A stretch of DNA of 64,000 nt from Pseudomonas yangonensis (GCF_009932725.1 NZ_BLJU01000003.1:248001-312000), one strand, 5' to 3'. Shown: positions 25,980-37,565, numbered from the stretch's first letter. Translations and numbers: made by a program. Notes: a model not told the origin generated them from the letters alone.

Positions 25980-26882
25980 TCATTGCGCGGCCTGCAGGCT
26001 CCACTCGGCCAGCTTCTGCTGCTTGTAGCTGAGGGCGGCGGCCGGCACCGGGGTGACCTTGCCAGTCTCCATCCAGCGCTTGAGGCGGTTGGCGTCGGCC
26101 ATATGGGTGTACTTGCCGAAGGCGCCGAGCACCACGAAAGCCACCGGACGGTTGGCGATGGTGGTGGCCATCACCAGGCAGCGACCGGCGGCGTTGGTGA
26201 AGCCGGTTTTGCTCAGGTTGATGTTCCAGTCGGCCTTGCGCACCAGCGCATTGGTATTGCGAAAGCCCAGGGTGTAATTGGGCTTGCGGAAGGCCACGGT
26301 GGCTTCGGAATCGGTGCTGAACTGGTGGATCAGCGGGTACTGGTTGGCCGCCTTGACCATCAGCGCCAGATCACGCGCGGTGGCAACGTTCTGTTCGGAC
26401 AGGCCGGTGGGTTCGACGAAGTGGCTGTTGTGCATGCCCAGCGCCCTGGCCTTGGCGTTCATCGCCGCGACGAAGGCCGCGTGGCCGCCCGGATAATGGT
26501 GGGCGAGGCTGGCGGCGGCACGGTTCTCCGAAGACATCAGCGCCAGGTGCAGCATGTCGCGCCGGCTGATCTCGCTGCCAATGCGCACGCGGGAGAACAC
26601 GCCCTGCATTTCCTTGGTGTCGCGGATGGTGATCGGCAATACCTCGTCCAGCGGCAGCTTGGCGTCGAGCACCACCATGGCGGTCATCAGTTTGGTGACC
26701 GAGGCGACCGGCAGGCGCAGGTCCGCGTTGCTGGAATACAGCTCCTGGCCGGTTTTCAGATCGATCAGCAAGGCGCTGCCTGCGGCCAGCTCCTGCTTGG
26801 GCTGGGCCGGCGCGGCCTGGAGGTTCGAAACAACAAGGCTACCGCACAGCAGCAGGCCCAAAATCGAATGACGAAGTTTCAC
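25980..26882 (-). CDS. pbpG: D-alanyl-D-alanine endopeptidase (PBP7)
   Basis: Periplasmic serine peptidase of the S11 family that cuts D-Ala-meso-DAP cross-links in peptidoglycan. 300 aa with a signal peptide (to about residue 23, LQA). The three penicillin-binding motifs are present: SVTK (61-64), SEN (118-120) and KTG (225-227). No C-terminal amphipathic anchor, as in PbpG/PBP7 rather than DacA/DacC. The start is GTG at 26882 (rc of CAC), with GGTGAGC upstream. Single gene; convergent with a LysR gene across a terminator. Confidence 0.93.
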   Translation of the reverse strand: MKLRHSILGLLLCGSLVVSNLQAAPAQPKQELAAGSALLIDLKTGQELYSSNADLRLPVASVTKLMTAMVVLDAKLPLDEVLPITIRDTKEMQGVFSRVRIGSEISRRDMLHLALMSSENRAAASLAHHYPGGHAAFVAAMNAKARALGMHNSHFVEPTGLSEQNVATARDLALMVKAANQYPLIHQFSTDSEATVAFRKPNYTLGFRNTNALVRKADWNINLSKTGFTNAAGRCLVMATTIANRPVAFVVLGAFGKYTHMADANRLKRWMETGKVTPVPAAALSYKQQKLAEWSLQAAQ

Positions 26883-26993
26883 GGTTCAGCTCACCGGTTG
26901 GAGTGGAGGGGCCGCAAGCACATCTCGCACGATGGCGGTGTGCGGCGGCGCTCAGTATAGGGACTCATCGCTCGCTATTGCAGTATGGCCCGG

Positions 26994-27914
26994 TTAAACG
27001 GTCGCCGCTGGCGAATCCAGCTCGGCCTGCAACCAGTCGACGAAACGCGCGGTCAGACGCTGACGCCTTTTACGCTCGGGCAGTACCAGGTAGTAGCCGA
27101 GCGCCGAATGCGCTTCGGCCTCGCCCAGACGACAGAGCAACCCCTGAGCGAGAAGTTCATCCACCAGATGGCGCCAACCGATGGCCACGCCCTGCCCGGC
27201 GATGGCGGCCTGGATCAGCAGGGTGTAGTTGTCGAAGCGCAGGGCGCCGGGCGTGGGCAGGCAGGCGATACCCAGCGCGCGAAACAATCCCTCCCAATCG
27301 AACCAGCGCGAGCGGTGTTCCGGACGCAGGTGCAGCAGCGGCAGCTCGGTCAGCACCTGAGCCGGCAGCGGAGGCTGACGCTCGCCGAGCAGGCGCGGGC
27401 TGCACACCGGAAACACCTCTTCGTGAAACAGCAGATGCGCCTCGCCGTGCTTGAAACGGCCATCGCCGAAGCGGATCGCCACGTCGATGTCACTGGGCAC
27501 CGTGGCCGGATCGCGCTCGCTGGTGATCAGGCTGACGTCCACCTCCGGGTACAGGCGATTGAAACGCTGCAGGCGCGGCATCAGCCAGTAGGCGGCGAAG
27601 GCAAAGTCGGTGGCCACCTGCAGCACCTCATGTTGCTGACGCGTGGTGACGGCAGCAAGACCGGTATCGAGGGCCGCCAGCCCTTCCTGCACATGCGCCA
27701 GCAGCAGCTCACCGGCCTCGGTCAGGACGATGCCGCGATAGATGCGGTCGAACAGGCGCGTGGCCAGCTGCTGCTCGAGGCGTTTGATCTGCTGGCTGAT
27801 GGCCGGCTGGCTGCTGCCCAGTTCGCTGGCCGCTGCGGTGAAACTGAGCTGGCGCGCCGCCGACTCGAACACCCGCAGCGCGTCGAGCGACAGCCCATCG
27901 ATGGCATTGAACAT
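26994..27914 (-). CDS. LysR-type regulator of choline-sulfate genes
   Basis: 306-aa GcvA-subgroup LysR protein: LSLDALRVFESAARQLSFTAAASELGSSQPAISQQIKRLEQQL (about 8-50) is the HTH region; the effector domain holds ATDFAFAAYWLMPRLQRFN and DIDVAIRFGDGRF. It diverges from betC with a 113-nt gap, the arrangement of the choline-sulfatase regulator in other pseudomonads (recalled: the LysR gene next to betC in P. aeruginosa). It is inferred to control the betC-choX-SulP genes in response to choline sulfate or choline. Confidence 0.9.
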   Translation of the reverse strand: MFNAIDGLSLDALRVFESAARQLSFTAAASELGSSQPAISQQIKRLEQQLATRLFDRIYRGIVLTEAGELLLAHVQEGLAALDTGLAAVTTRQQHEVLQVATDFAFAAYWLMPRLQRFNRLYPEVDVSLITSERDPATVPSDIDVAIRFGDGRFKHGEAHLLFHEEVFPVCSPRLLGERQPPLPAQVLTELPLLHLRPEHRSRWFDWEGLFRALGIACLPTPGALRFDNYTLLIQAAIAGQGVAIGWRHLVDELLAQGLLCRLGEAEAHSALGYYLVLPERKRRQRLTARFVDWLQAELDSPAATV

Positions 27915-28027
27915 AAGCTCTGCTTATCCGAGGCATGTGTCGCAGCCGGGTTTACCCTGCTGCCGTTCTACCGGAATCATGGCACCCGCACTGTCGCATA
28001 AACCAACAATATGGAATAGCCGACCTC

Positions 28028-29536
28028 ATGAAGCGCCCGAACATCCTCTTCATCATGGCCGACCAGATGGCCGCACCGATCCTGCCGCTGCACGATGCCG
28101 CCTCGCCGGTGCAGATGCCGCACCTGATGAAGCTGGCCGAGCAGGCCGTGGTGTTCGACTCGGCCTATTGCAACAGCCCGCTCTGTGCGCCGTCGCGCTT
28201 CACTCTGGTCAGCGGCCGGCTACCATCGAAAATCGGCGCCTATGACAACGCCGCGGATTTTCCCGCCGATGTACCGACCTACGCCCACTACCTGCGCCGC
28301 CTCGGCTACCGCACGGCGCTGTCGGGCAAGATGCACTTCTGCGGCCCGGACCAGCTGCATGGCTATGAGGAGCGCCTGACCAGCGACATCTATCCGGCCG
28401 ACTACGGCTGGGCGGTGAACTGGGACGAGCCGGACGTACGCGCCAGCTGGTACCACAACATGTCCTCGGTGCTGCAGGCCGGCCCCTGCGTGCGCAGCAA
28501 CCAGCTGGATTTCGACGAAGAGGTGGTGTTCAAGGCGCGCCAGTATCTCTATGACCACGTGCGCCTGACGCCGGAGCAGCCGTTCTGCCTGACCGTGTCG
28601 ATGACCCACCCGCACGACCCCTACACCATTCCCCGCGAATACTGGGATCGCTACGAAGGTGTGGATATTCCCATGCCGCGCCAGCACATCGAGCAGAGCG
28701 AGCAGGACCCGCACTCGCGGCGCCTGCTCAAGGTCATCGACCTGTGGGACAAGCCGCTGCCCGAGGACAAGATCCGCGACGCCCGCCGCGCCTACTTTGG
28801 TGCCTGCAGCTATATCGACGACAACATCGGCAAGCTGCTGGGGACCCTGGAGGAATGCGGCCTGGCCGAAGACACCCTGGTCGTCTTCTCCGGCGACCAT
28901 GGCGACATGCTTGGCGAGCGCGGCCTCTGGTACAAGATGCACTGGTTCGAGATGTCCGCCCGCGTGCCGCTGCTGGTCCATGCACCGAAGCGCTTTGCCG
29001 CGCATCGGGTCAGCCAGTCGGTCTCCACCCTCGATCTGCTGCCTACCCTGGTGGAACTGGCCGGCGGCCAGATCGAGCAGGGCCTGGAACTGGAAGGTCG
29101 CTCCCTGCTGCCGCACCTCGAGGGTGAGGGTGGGCATGACGAAGTGCTCGGCGAATACATGGCCGAAGGCACGCTCAGCCCGCTAATGATGATTCGCCGC
29201 GGACCCTGGAAGTTCGTCTATTCCGAGGACGATCCGCTGCTGCTGTTCAACCTGCAGCACGACCCGGCCGAGCGCGAGAACCTCGCCGGCAGTGCCGACC
29301 ATCAGAACCTGCTCGCTGAGTTCATCGCCGAAGCGCGCGAGCGCTGGGACATTAGCGCCATCCACGCCGCAACATTGGCCAGCCAACGCCGCCGCCGACT
29401 GGTGGCCGAGGCCCTGAGCCAGGGCAAGCTGACCAGCTGGGATCACCAGCCCTGGGTTGATGCCAGCCAGCAGTACATGCGCAACCACATCGATCTCGAC
29501 GACCTGGAGCGCCGCGCCCGTTTCCCTCAGGTATGA
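28028..29536 (+). CDS. betC: Choline-sulfatase
   Basis: Type I sulfatase that hydrolyses choline-O-sulfate to choline and sulfate in the cytoplasm, feeding glycine betaine synthesis. 502 aa. The sulfatase signature LCAPSRFTLVSGR contains C53, which must be converted to formylglycine; metal-binding residues lie in NILFIMADQ at the N-terminus and in VFSGDHGDMLGERGLW. The C-terminal choline-sulfatase extension (RRRRLVAEALSQG, WDHQPWVDAS, YMRNHIDLDDLERRARFP) is diagnostic for BetC. ATG 28028 is chosen; a longer frame lacks similarity. First gene of a cluster with choX and a SulP carrier. Confidence 0.96.
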   Translation: MKRPNILFIMADQMAAPILPLHDAASPVQMPHLMKLAEQAVVFDSAYCNSPLCAPSRFTLVSGRLPSKIGAYDNAADFPADVPTYAHYLRRLGYRTALSGKMHFCGPDQLHGYEERLTSDIYPADYGWAVNWDEPDVRASWYHNMSSVLQAGPCVRSNQLDFDEEVVFKARQYLYDHVRLTPEQPFCLTVSMTHPHDPYTIPREYWDRYEGVDIPMPRQHIEQSEQDPHSRRLLKVIDLWDKPLPEDKIRDARRAYFGACSYIDDNIGKLLGTLEECGLAEDTLVVFSGDHGDMLGERGLWYKMHWFEMSARVPLLVHAPKRFAAHRVSQSVSTLDLLPTLVELAGGQIEQGLELEGRSLLPHLEGEGGHDEVLGEYMAEGTLSPLMMIRRGPWKFVYSEDDPLLLFNLQHDPAERENLAGSADHQNLLAEFIAEARERWDISAIHAATLASQRRRRLVAEALSQGKLTSWDHQPWVDASQQYMRNHIDLDDLERRARFPQV

Positions 29537-29585
29537 ACCTTTACCGACTGCCGCCCCCAAAACAGAAGAAAAAAGGAGAGACGCC

Positions 29586-30506
29586 ATGAACCGATTCAGT
29601 GTGCTGTTACTCGCCACCGCGCTCAGCAGCGCCGGCAATGTCTGGGCCGAGGATGCAGCCTGCAGCACGGTCAAGCTCGGTGATCCCGGCTGGAGCGACA
29701 TCGCCGTGACCAACGGCATCGCCAGCTTCCTGCTCGACGGCCTGGGCTACGAGACGCAAAGCCAGACCCTGGCCGTGCCGATCATCTTCGCCGGGCTGCA
29801 GAAGGGGCAGATCGACGTGTTCCTCGGCAACTGGATGCCGGCGCAGCAGAGCAACTACGACAAGTTCGTCGCCAGCGGCGATCTGGACAAGCTGGCGCAG
29901 AACCTCGAAGGCACCGAGTACACCCTGGCCGTGCCAGCCTATGCCTACGATGCGGGGGTAAAGACCTTCGCCGATCTGGACAAACACGCCGACAAGTTCG
30001 ACAAGAAGCTCTACGGCATCGCCTCCGGCTCGCCGGGTAACGATTCGATAAAGCAGATGATCGCCGCCGACGAGTTCGGTCTGGGCGACTGGAAACTGGT
30101 GGAATCCAGCGAGCAGGCGATGCTGGTGCAAGTGGGCCGCGCGGTGAAACGCGAGCAGTTCGTGGTCTTCCTCGGCTGGACGCCGCACCCGATGAACGTG
30201 CAGTACGACATGAAGTACCTCAAGGGCGGCGAGAAGTACTTCGGCGACAGCGGCCAGGTCAATACCCTGGCGCGCAAGGGCTATGCCGAGCAGTGCCCGA
30301 ACGTCGGCAAGCTCCTGACCCAGTTGCGCTTCACCCAGGACATGGAGAACAGCATCATGGACCAAGTACTGAGCAAGCAGGCCAGCAACGACGCCGCGAT
30401 CAAGGCCTGGCTCAAGGCCAACCCGCAGGTGCTCGATGGCTGGCTGCAGGGCGTCACCACCCGTGACGGCGGCGATGGCCTGGCTGCGGTGAAGGCGCGA
30501 CTTTGA
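29586..30506 (+). CDS. choX: Choline-type ABC substrate-binding protein
   Basis: 306-aa periplasmic binding protein with a signal peptide (to about VWA, residue 21). It is of the OpuAC/ChoX family: VKLGDPGWSDIAVTNGIASF, QTLAVPIIFAGLQKGQIDVFLGNWMPAQ, VPAYAYDAGVKTFADL and FVVFLGWTPHPMNVQYDMKYL, with the Trp/Tyr-rich box that cradles the quaternary ammonium. It follows betC by 49 nt with AAAGGAGAGACGCC before the ATG. No permease or ATPase gene is next to it, so it is an orphan that must use components encoded elsewhere. Ligand choline or choline sulfate is inferred. Confidence 0.9.
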   Translation: MNRFSVLLLATALSSAGNVWAEDAACSTVKLGDPGWSDIAVTNGIASFLLDGLGYETQSQTLAVPIIFAGLQKGQIDVFLGNWMPAQQSNYDKFVASGDLDKLAQNLEGTEYTLAVPAYAYDAGVKTFADLDKHADKFDKKLYGIASGSPGNDSIKQMIAADEFGLGDWKLVESSEQAMLVQVGRAVKREQFVVFLGWTPHPMNVQYDMKYLKGGEKYFGDSGQVNTLARKGYAEQCPNVGKLLTQLRFTQDMENSIMDQVLSKQASNDAAIKAWLKANPQVLDGWLQGVTTRDGGDGLAAVKARL

Positions 30507-30524
30507 ATTAACCGCCGCAAGTGA

Positions 30525-30553
30525 GTAGGGTGGAGTCGCCTGCGGCCCACCCT
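30525..30553 (+). repeat. YAGGGTGGA-type hairpin element
   Basis: GTAGGGTGG at the left pairs through GGGTGG (30528-30533) with CCACCC (30547-30552). The element abuts the start of the SulP gene and could affect its translation. A similar left arm is present near 23096 before the SDR gene. Confidence 0.55.
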
Positions 30554-30564
30554 TGAACCGAACC

Positions 30565-32136
30565 ATGCGCCTACCCGACCGACAGACCCTGCTGCCGTTT
30601 CTCCGCTGGTTGCCCGGCACCAGTCGCAAGACCCTCGGCAACGACCTGCTGGTGGGCCTGACCGGCGCCATCCTGGCCCTGCCGCAGTCGCTGGCCTACG
30701 CGCTGATCGCCGGCCTGCCCGCGGAGTACGGGCTGTACGCGGCCATCGTGCCGGTGATCATCGCCTGCCTGTGGGGCTCGTCCTGGCACCTGATCTGCGG
30801 GCCGACCGCCGCCATCTCCATCGTCCTGTTCACCAGCGTCACGCCCATGGCGCGCATGGGCAGCGACGAATTCATCGCCTTGATCCTGCTGCTGACCTTT
30901 CTCGCCGGGCTGTTCCAGTGGCTGCTCGGCCTGTTGCGCTTCGGCGCACTGGTGAACTTCGTCTCGCAGTCGGTGGTGCTCGGCTTCACCCTCGGCGCGG
31001 CGCTGGTAATCGCCATCGGCCAGATGCCCAACCTGCTCGGCGTCGAGGTCGCCAGCCAACCGACGGCGCTGACCAGCCTGCTGCAGATCGGCCAGCACCT
31101 GTCCGAGGCGCACTGGCCGAGCCTGGCGCTGGCGGCCTTTACCCTGCTGCTCAGCGTGGCCGTGCGCAAACTCTGGCCGAAGGCACCCGCACTGCTGATC
31201 GGCCTGGTCTGCGGCAGTCTGCTGACCTGGCTGCTACCGGCACGCTTCACCGCTGACATCGCCCTGGTGGCGCCGTTCGAAGGTGGCCTGCCACCTTTGA
31301 CCATGCTGAATTTCGACCTCGACGACGTGCTGCGCCTGCTGCCGGCAGCGGTAGCCTGCGGCATGCTCGGGCTGGTCACCAGTCTGTCCATCGCCCGCGC
31401 GCTGGCGGTGAAGTCGCACCAGTTCCTCGATGCCAACCAGGAAGTGCGCGCCCAGGGCCTGTCGAACATGATCGGCCCGTGGTTTTCCGGCTCGCTGTCG
31501 GCCGGCTCCTTCACCCGCTCGGCGCTGAACCTGCAGGCCGGCGCACGCACACCGCTGGCCGGGGTGTTCTCGGCATTGCTGGTGGCGCTGTTCGCGGTGT
31601 TCGGCGCAGCGCTGCTGACGCATATCCCGCTGCCGGTGATGGCCGCCGGTATCCTGCTGATCTGCTGGGGCCTGGTGGATCTGCCGGCGATCCGAGCGCT
31701 GCGCAAGGTCAGTCGTGCCGAGTTCGTGGTGATGCTGCTGACCTTCGTCGCCACCCTGGTGCTGGAGCTGCAGACGGCAATCTACGCCGGTGTACTGGCC
31801 TCGCTGTTCTTCTACCTCAAGCGCACCTCGCAGCCGCGCGTGCGCCTGTGGCACGACGGCGACGACGAAATTCTGCGCATCGACGGCTCGATCTTCTTCG
31901 GCGCCTGCCAGTACATCCAGCAATTGCTGCAGCGCAGCCGCGGCCAACGCCTGGTGATCGACGCAAGGCACATCAACTTCATCGACTATGCCGGGGTGGA
32001 GATGCTGCACCAGGAAGCGCGCCGCCTGCAGGCGCTGCAGCGCAGCCTGGTGTTGCGTCAGGCGCGGCCGCAGGTGGTGGAGGAAATCCTCAAGCTGGAA
32101 GGTGCGCAAAGCTGCCCGGTGTTGTTCGAGGATTGA
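30565..32136 (+). CDS. SulP family permease of choline-sulfate cluster
   Basis: 523-aa SulP/SLC26 transporter: signature LVGLTGAILALPQSLAYALIAGLPAEYGLYAAIVPV (about 32-67), GSLSAGSFTRSALNLQAGARTPLAG, and a C-terminal STAS domain (about 430-510: RIDGSIFFGACQYIQQLL, LVIDARHINFIDYAGVEMLHQEA). Position after betC and choX points to import of choline-O-sulfate or export/import of the sulfate released. The ATG at 30565 lacks a clear ribosome site, a TTG at 30553 is in frame, and both lie beside a hairpin element, so start and expression level are uncertain. Confidence 0.9.
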   Translation: MRLPDRQTLLPFLRWLPGTSRKTLGNDLLVGLTGAILALPQSLAYALIAGLPAEYGLYAAIVPVIIACLWGSSWHLICGPTAAISIVLFTSVTPMARMGSDEFIALILLLTFLAGLFQWLLGLLRFGALVNFVSQSVVLGFTLGAALVIAIGQMPNLLGVEVASQPTALTSLLQIGQHLSEAHWPSLALAAFTLLLSVAVRKLWPKAPALLIGLVCGSLLTWLLPARFTADIALVAPFEGGLPPLTMLNFDLDDVLRLLPAAVACGMLGLVTSLSIARALAVKSHQFLDANQEVRAQGLSNMIGPWFSGSLSAGSFTRSALNLQAGARTPLAGVFSALLVALFAVFGAALLTHIPLPVMAAGILLICWGLVDLPAIRALRKVSRAEFVVMLLTFVATLVLELQTAIYAGVLASLFFYLKRTSQPRVRLWHDGDDEILRIDGSIFFGACQYIQQLLQRSRGQRLVIDARHINFIDYAGVEMLHQEARRLQALQRSLVLRQARPQVVEEILKLEGAQSCPVLFED

Positions 32137-32158
32137 GCCAGACAGCTCGCTCCGGCGC

Positions 32159-32509
32159 TCATTCGTCTTCGAGTGCGCTCAGGTCCAGCGGGCGTACCTG
32201 GCCGAGCCAAAGGGACCAGTCGCGGTGGTCGCGCAGATCGTCACCGGTAATCGGATGAACCAGCACATTGAGGCCGTCGCGCCGCTGCATCAGCCAGGGC
32301 ACCAGCTCAGCGAACAGCTCGGGGCGGAAGGCCAGCTGGCAGCTCCAGTCCGGATGCGGACCGACCGGGCGCTCATGCACACGTCCCATCTTCAGCGGGA
32401 AACAACGCGCCGCTTCTTCGCACAATGCGCGTGCTTTATCGAGGCTGCTGGCGTCGAAGTAGACGTGGGCGTGGTAGCCCCGGATCCTGGGTAGCGCGTG
32501 CTCTTCCAT
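32159..32509 (-). CDS. DOPA 4,5-dioxygenase family protein
   Basis: 116-aa cupin-free DOPA 4,5-dioxygenase-family protein, small extradiol ring-cleavage type. Conserved His residues are in RGYHAHVYFD, HERPVGPHPDWSCQLAF and NVLVHPITGDDLRDHRDWSLWLG. Bacterial members have no settled substrate. ATG 32509 with GAGGACAGAGTG upstream is preferred over the adjacent GTG at 32512. It begins 10 nt after the aroE stop, so it is likely cotranscribed with aroE; no metabolic link is obvious. Confidence 0.88.
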   Translation of the reverse strand: MEEHALPRIRGYHAHVYFDASSLDKARALCEEAARCFPLKMGRVHERPVGPHPDWSCQLAFRPELFAELVPWLMQRRDGLNVLVHPITGDDLRDHRDWSLWLGQVRPLDLSALEDE

Positions 32510-32519
32510 CACTCTGTCC

Positions 32520-33341
32520 TCAAGCCAGCAATTGACGGCGCAGTTCGGTCAGCACGGGTGCCGTATCCGGCCGCACAGCGCGCCACAGCTGAAACGCTTC
32601 GGCGGCCTGCTCGACCAGCATGCCCAGACCATCCAGGCAGCGTGCGGCGCCCTGTTCGGCAGCCCAGCGATTAAACGCCGTTGGCTCCTTAGCGTACATC
32701 ATGTCGTAGCAGACCGTATGCCCGGGCTGGATCAGGCCCGGCGCAATCGGCGGCAACTCACCGCCAAGGCTGGCCGAGGTGCCGTTGACGATCAGATCCA
32801 CCGGCGCGTCGATCCAGTCGAAACCGGCGGCCACCAGTGGGCCGAGATCGGCGAATTCGCGCACCAGTTGTTCGGCCTTGGCCACGGTGCGGTTGGCGAT
32901 CACCAGCACGGCCGGCTTCTGCGCCAGGAAGGGTTCCAGCACGCCGCGCACGGCACCGCCGGCGCCGAGGACGAGAACGCGCTTGCCGGCCAGGCTGAAG
33001 CCGGCGTTGTCCTGCAGATCGCGGGTCAAGCCGGCGCCATCGGTGTTGTCGCCGAGCAGACGGCCGTCTGCCAGTTTTTTCAGGGTATTCACTGCACCGG
33101 CGCGGCGCGCGCGCTCGGTCAGCTCGTCGGCCAGGCGAAAGGCCTCTTCCTTGAACGGCACGGTCACGTTGCCGCCCAGGCCCTCGGTAAAGAAGGCGCG
33201 GGCATTGCCGGCGAAGTCATCCAGCGGCGCCAGGCGCGCCTCGTAGGTAAGCGCCTGACCGGTCTGCTCGGCGAACAGGCGATGGATCAGCGGCGATTTG
33301 CTGTGGCCGATGGGGTTGCCGAAGACGCAGTAGCGGTCCAT
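32520..33341 (-). CDS. aroE: Shikimate dehydrogenase
   Basis: NADP-dependent reduction of 3-dehydroshikimate to shikimate, aromatic amino acid pathway. 273 aa. Motifs: [16 protein letters not shown] (8-23), [10 protein letters not shown] with catalytic K64, and GDNTDGAGL with D101; the Rossmann [10 protein letters not shown] and the NADP-specific [10 protein letters not shown] are present. AGGACTTTCC precedes the ATG at 33341; the frame running to 33368 is an extension. It is preceded by family A repeat copy 3 and hemF. Confidence 0.97.
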   Translation of the reverse strand: MDRYCVFGNPIGHSKSPLIHRLFAEQTGQALTYEARLAPLDDFAGNARAFFTEGLGGNVTVPFKEEAFRLADELTERARRAGAVNTLKKLADGRLLGDNTDGAGLTRDLQDNAGFSLAGKRVLVLGAGGAVRGVLEPFLAQKPAVLVIANRTVAKAEQLVREFADLGPLVAAGFDWIDAPVDLIVNGTSASLGGELPPIAPGLIQPGHTVCYDMMYAKEPTAFNRWAAEQGAARCLDGLGMLVEQAAEAFQLWRAVRPDTAPVLTELRRQLLA

Positions 33342-33371
33342 GGAAAGTCCTGTTTGTGTAGGCGCCAATTC

Positions 33372-33430
33372 GTAGCCCGGATGACATCCGGGAGCGGTCG
33401 CTGATTTGCCCCGGATTGCATCCGGGCTAC
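33372..33430. repeat. Dispersed inverted repeat, family A copy 3
   Basis: Left arm GTAGCCCGGATGACATCCGG, right arm CCGGATTGCATCCGGGCTAC. It fills nearly all of the 99-nt gap between hemF and aroE. The left arm itself is self-complementary (CCGGATG...CATCCGG). Confidence 0.9.
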
Positions 33431-33440
33431 GCGAAAAAGC

Positions 33441-35472
<2,032 letters not shown>

Positions 35473-35477
35473 AACAG

Positions 35478-35533
35478 TCGCGGCTAAAGCCCCTCCCACA
35501 GCCGCCACGATCTTGGGAGGGGCTTAGCCGCGA
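35478..35533. repeat. Dispersed inverted repeat, family C copy 1
   Basis: TCGCGGCTAAAGCCCCTCCC and GGGAGGGGCTTAGCCGCGA form a long near-perfect inverted pair. It lies between the convergent qor and tsaC genes and may also stop transcription. Confidence 0.85.
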
Positions 35534-35546
35534 GCTTTTAAGCGCC

Positions 35547-36104
35547 TCAGGACGGGCGAATCACATCGCCCGTACGCAGGTCGCGAATCAGACTGGGGTT
35601 CTTGCGCCCACCCAGCGCACCGCCCAGCACCTTGTCCAGCTCGCCGGGGAAATACTGCTCGACACGTAGACGCGAACGCGCCGAAGGACGTCCGGCCGGG
35701 TTGGCCGAGGTGGAGATCAGCGGGCCGGTGTAGCGGCATAGCGCGCGTACCAGCGGATGATCACTGACGCGCAGGGCAACGGTATCGTGCATGCCCGTGA
35801 CCCACTCTGGCAGACGGTTCTGATGCGGCACCAGCCAGGTATTGGGGCCTGGCCAGCTGCCGACCAGGCGCTCCTGCCAGACCTGGGGCAGGTCATCGAG
35901 GAGGAAGTCGAACTGCTCGATGTCGTCGGCGACCACGATCAGCCCCTTGTGCATCGGGCGTTCCTTGAGCGCCAGCAGCCTGTCCACCGCCTCTTCGTTC
36001 CACGGGTCGCAGCCCAGGCCCCAGACCGCCTCGGTCGGATAGGCGATCACGCCCCCCTCACGTACCACACGCGCCGTTTGCTGTATCTGCCAGTTGCTGG
36101 CCAT
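35547..36104 (-). CDS. tsaC: L-threonylcarbamoyladenylate synthase
   Basis: Sua5/YciO/YrdC protein that makes threonylcarbamoyl-AMP for the t6A37 tRNA modification. 185 aa, the short TsaC form. Features: [21 protein letters not shown] near 18-38, [11 protein letters not shown] (substrate loop), [17 protein letters not shown], and [18 protein letters not shown] 36104 gives the normal start [14 protein letters not shown]; longer frame to 36209 crosses the neighbouring repeat. GTGGAGA upstream. Downstream of dprA, same orientation, separated by two repeats. Confidence 0.95.
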   Translation of the reverse strand: MASNWQIQQTARVVREGGVIAYPTEAVWGLGCDPWNEEAVDRLLALKERPMHKGLIVVADDIEQFDFLLDDLPQVWQERLVGSWPGPNTWLVPHQNRLPEWVTGMHDTVALRVSDHPLVRALCRYTGPLISTSANPAGRPSARSRLRVEQYFPGELDKVLGGALGGRKNPSLIRDLRTGDVIRPS

Positions 36105-36159
36105 CGACTGTCTCCACTGAAGCGATGGCTGGAAGTCTATCCAAGACGGCGCTGCGACT

Positions 36160-36218
36160 GTAGCCCGGATGCGATTCGGGAAAATTACCGAGCCCGCCCC
36201 GGATTGCATCCGGGCTAC
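36160..36218. repeat. Dispersed inverted repeat, family A copy 4
   Basis: GTAGCCCGGATGCGATTCGG and CCGGATTGCATCCGGGCTAC form the inverted pair. It lies in the dprA-tsaC gap, next to another repeat at 36277. Confidence 0.88.
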
Positions 36219-36276
36219 GCAGCTGGGGTGAACATGATCCTGTGGGAAAGGCTAATGGCCTTGATGCGCCGAGCGG

Positions 36277-36349
36277 GTAGGAGCGGCGCCCCGCCGCGAA
36301 CCGACATGACGCGGAATCCAAGCGCTTCGCCCCGGGGCGGGCCTCCTAC
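36277..36349. repeat. Dispersed inverted repeat, family B-like
   Basis: GTAGGAGCGGCGCCCCGCCG at the left and CCCCGGGGCGGGCCTCCTAC at the right share the GTAGGAG...CTCCTAC-type ends of the family B copies but have a GC-rich core. With the family A copy it makes up most of the 295-nt gap between dprA and tsaC; no gene is seen there. Confidence 0.7.
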
Positions 36350-36398
36350 GGAAAGCGGCTTGGGGCCTTATCTGATCAGCATTACGCAAAAGGCCCAG

Positions 36399-37517
36399 TT
36401 AAGGCCGGCGCGCCAGCCAGCGGCCGGCTTCATTGCACACCAGGCCATCGAGCTCCAACTCGGTCAGCGCCGCCAGCACCTGCGCCAGGGGCCAGCCGCT
36501 GGCCTGCACCAGCGCCTCGGTGTTGTGCGGTGCGGCATGCAGCAAGGCCAGCAGCGGGTGTTCGATGCTGGCGCTTGGCTGCGGTGATTGCGGCGCGTCG
36601 GCCGACGTCTGCCACCCACGCAGCGCTTCGAGAATATGTTCGATGCTTTCCACCAACGTGGCCCCATCGCGGATCAGTTGGTGACAGCCACGAGCGCCTG
36701 GGTGATGAATCGAACCGGGGATGGCGTAAACCTCACGCCCCTGCTCCGCGGCCAGTCGTGCAGTGATCAGTGAACCACTCGAAGGGCTCGCCTCGACCAC
36801 CAGCACGCCCAGCGCAAGCCCACTGATGATCCTGTTGCGCCGGGGGAAGTTGCTCGCCTGCGGCGGACAGTCCAGCGGCAGCTCGGAGACCAGCGCGCCG
36901 CCCTGCTCGATGATCCGCGCGGCAAGCCGCTCATGTCGCCGCGGATACAGGCACTGCAGGCCAGTGCCCAGCACGGCTACCGTTTGGCCGTCACCTTCCA
37001 GCGCGCCCTGATGCGCGGCGCCATCGATACCCAACGCCAGTCCGCTGGTGATGACGAACCCACCGCCGGCCAGGCTGCGGGCGAAAGCCCGCGCATTATC
37101 CAGGCCGGGCTGCGAGGCACGCCGGCTGCCGACCATGGCCAGTTGTGGCGCCTCCAACACGCTCGGCTCACCCGCCACGAACAACAGCGGCGGCGCATCG
37201 GCCAGTTCGGCCAGCAACGCCGGGTAGCGCGGATCGTCCCACATCAGCACATGCTGATCAGGCTCCTGCAGCCACTGCAACGCAGCACGCGCCCGCTCGC
37301 GGATGTCCTCACTGCGCCGAGGCTCGGCGCAGGCGGCCGGCAGCCCCAACGCACGCCAGGCACTGGCAGGCGCACTCAGCGCAGCCGAGGCGCTGTCGAA
37401 CGCACTCAACAGTTTGCGAAAACGTCGCGGTCCCAGTTCCGGCAACAGGTGCAGGCGCAGACGGGCTTCAAGCTCGGCAGGAGAAACGGCGGGGCAAAGC
37501 GAGGAGGATATAGACAT
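36399..37517 (-). CDS. dprA: DNA-processing protein DprA
   Basis: Protein that protects incoming single-stranded DNA and loads RecA during natural transformation. 372 aa. N-terminal SAM-like helical region (1-90), Rossmann core with AMVGSRRASQPG (about 127-138), SGLALGIDGAAHQGAL, VAVLGTGLQCLYPRRH, SNFPRRNRIISGLA and PSSGSLITARLAAEQGREVYAIPGS, then a C-terminal winged-helix DprA domain (about 310-372). All domains intact. The gene lies between the LysM gene and tsaC in one orientation; a hairpin separates it from the LysM gene. Confidence 0.95.
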   Translation of the reverse strand: MSISSSLCPAVSPAELEARLRLHLLPELGPRRFRKLLSAFDSASAALSAPASAWRALGLPAACAEPRRSEDIRERARAALQWLQEPDQHVLMWDDPRYPALLAELADAPPLLFVAGEPSVLEAPQLAMVGSRRASQPGLDNARAFARSLAGGGFVITSGLALGIDGAAHQGALEGDGQTVAVLGTGLQCLYPRRHERLAARIIEQGGALVSELPLDCPPQASNFPRRNRIISGLALGVLVVEASPSSGSLITARLAAEQGREVYAIPGSIHHPGARGCHQLIRDGATLVESIEHILEALRGWQTSADAPQSPQPSASIEHPLLALLHAAPHNTEALVQASGWPLAQVLAALTELELDGLVCNEAGRWLARRP

Positions 37518-37565
37518 GAGGTTCTTCCCTGATCAGTGACACCGCCATCCTGGCGATCAGAAAGC

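Noticed and set aside
28220..29137. 305-codon minus-strand frame
   Set aside because: Antisense to betC; composition typical of a shadow.
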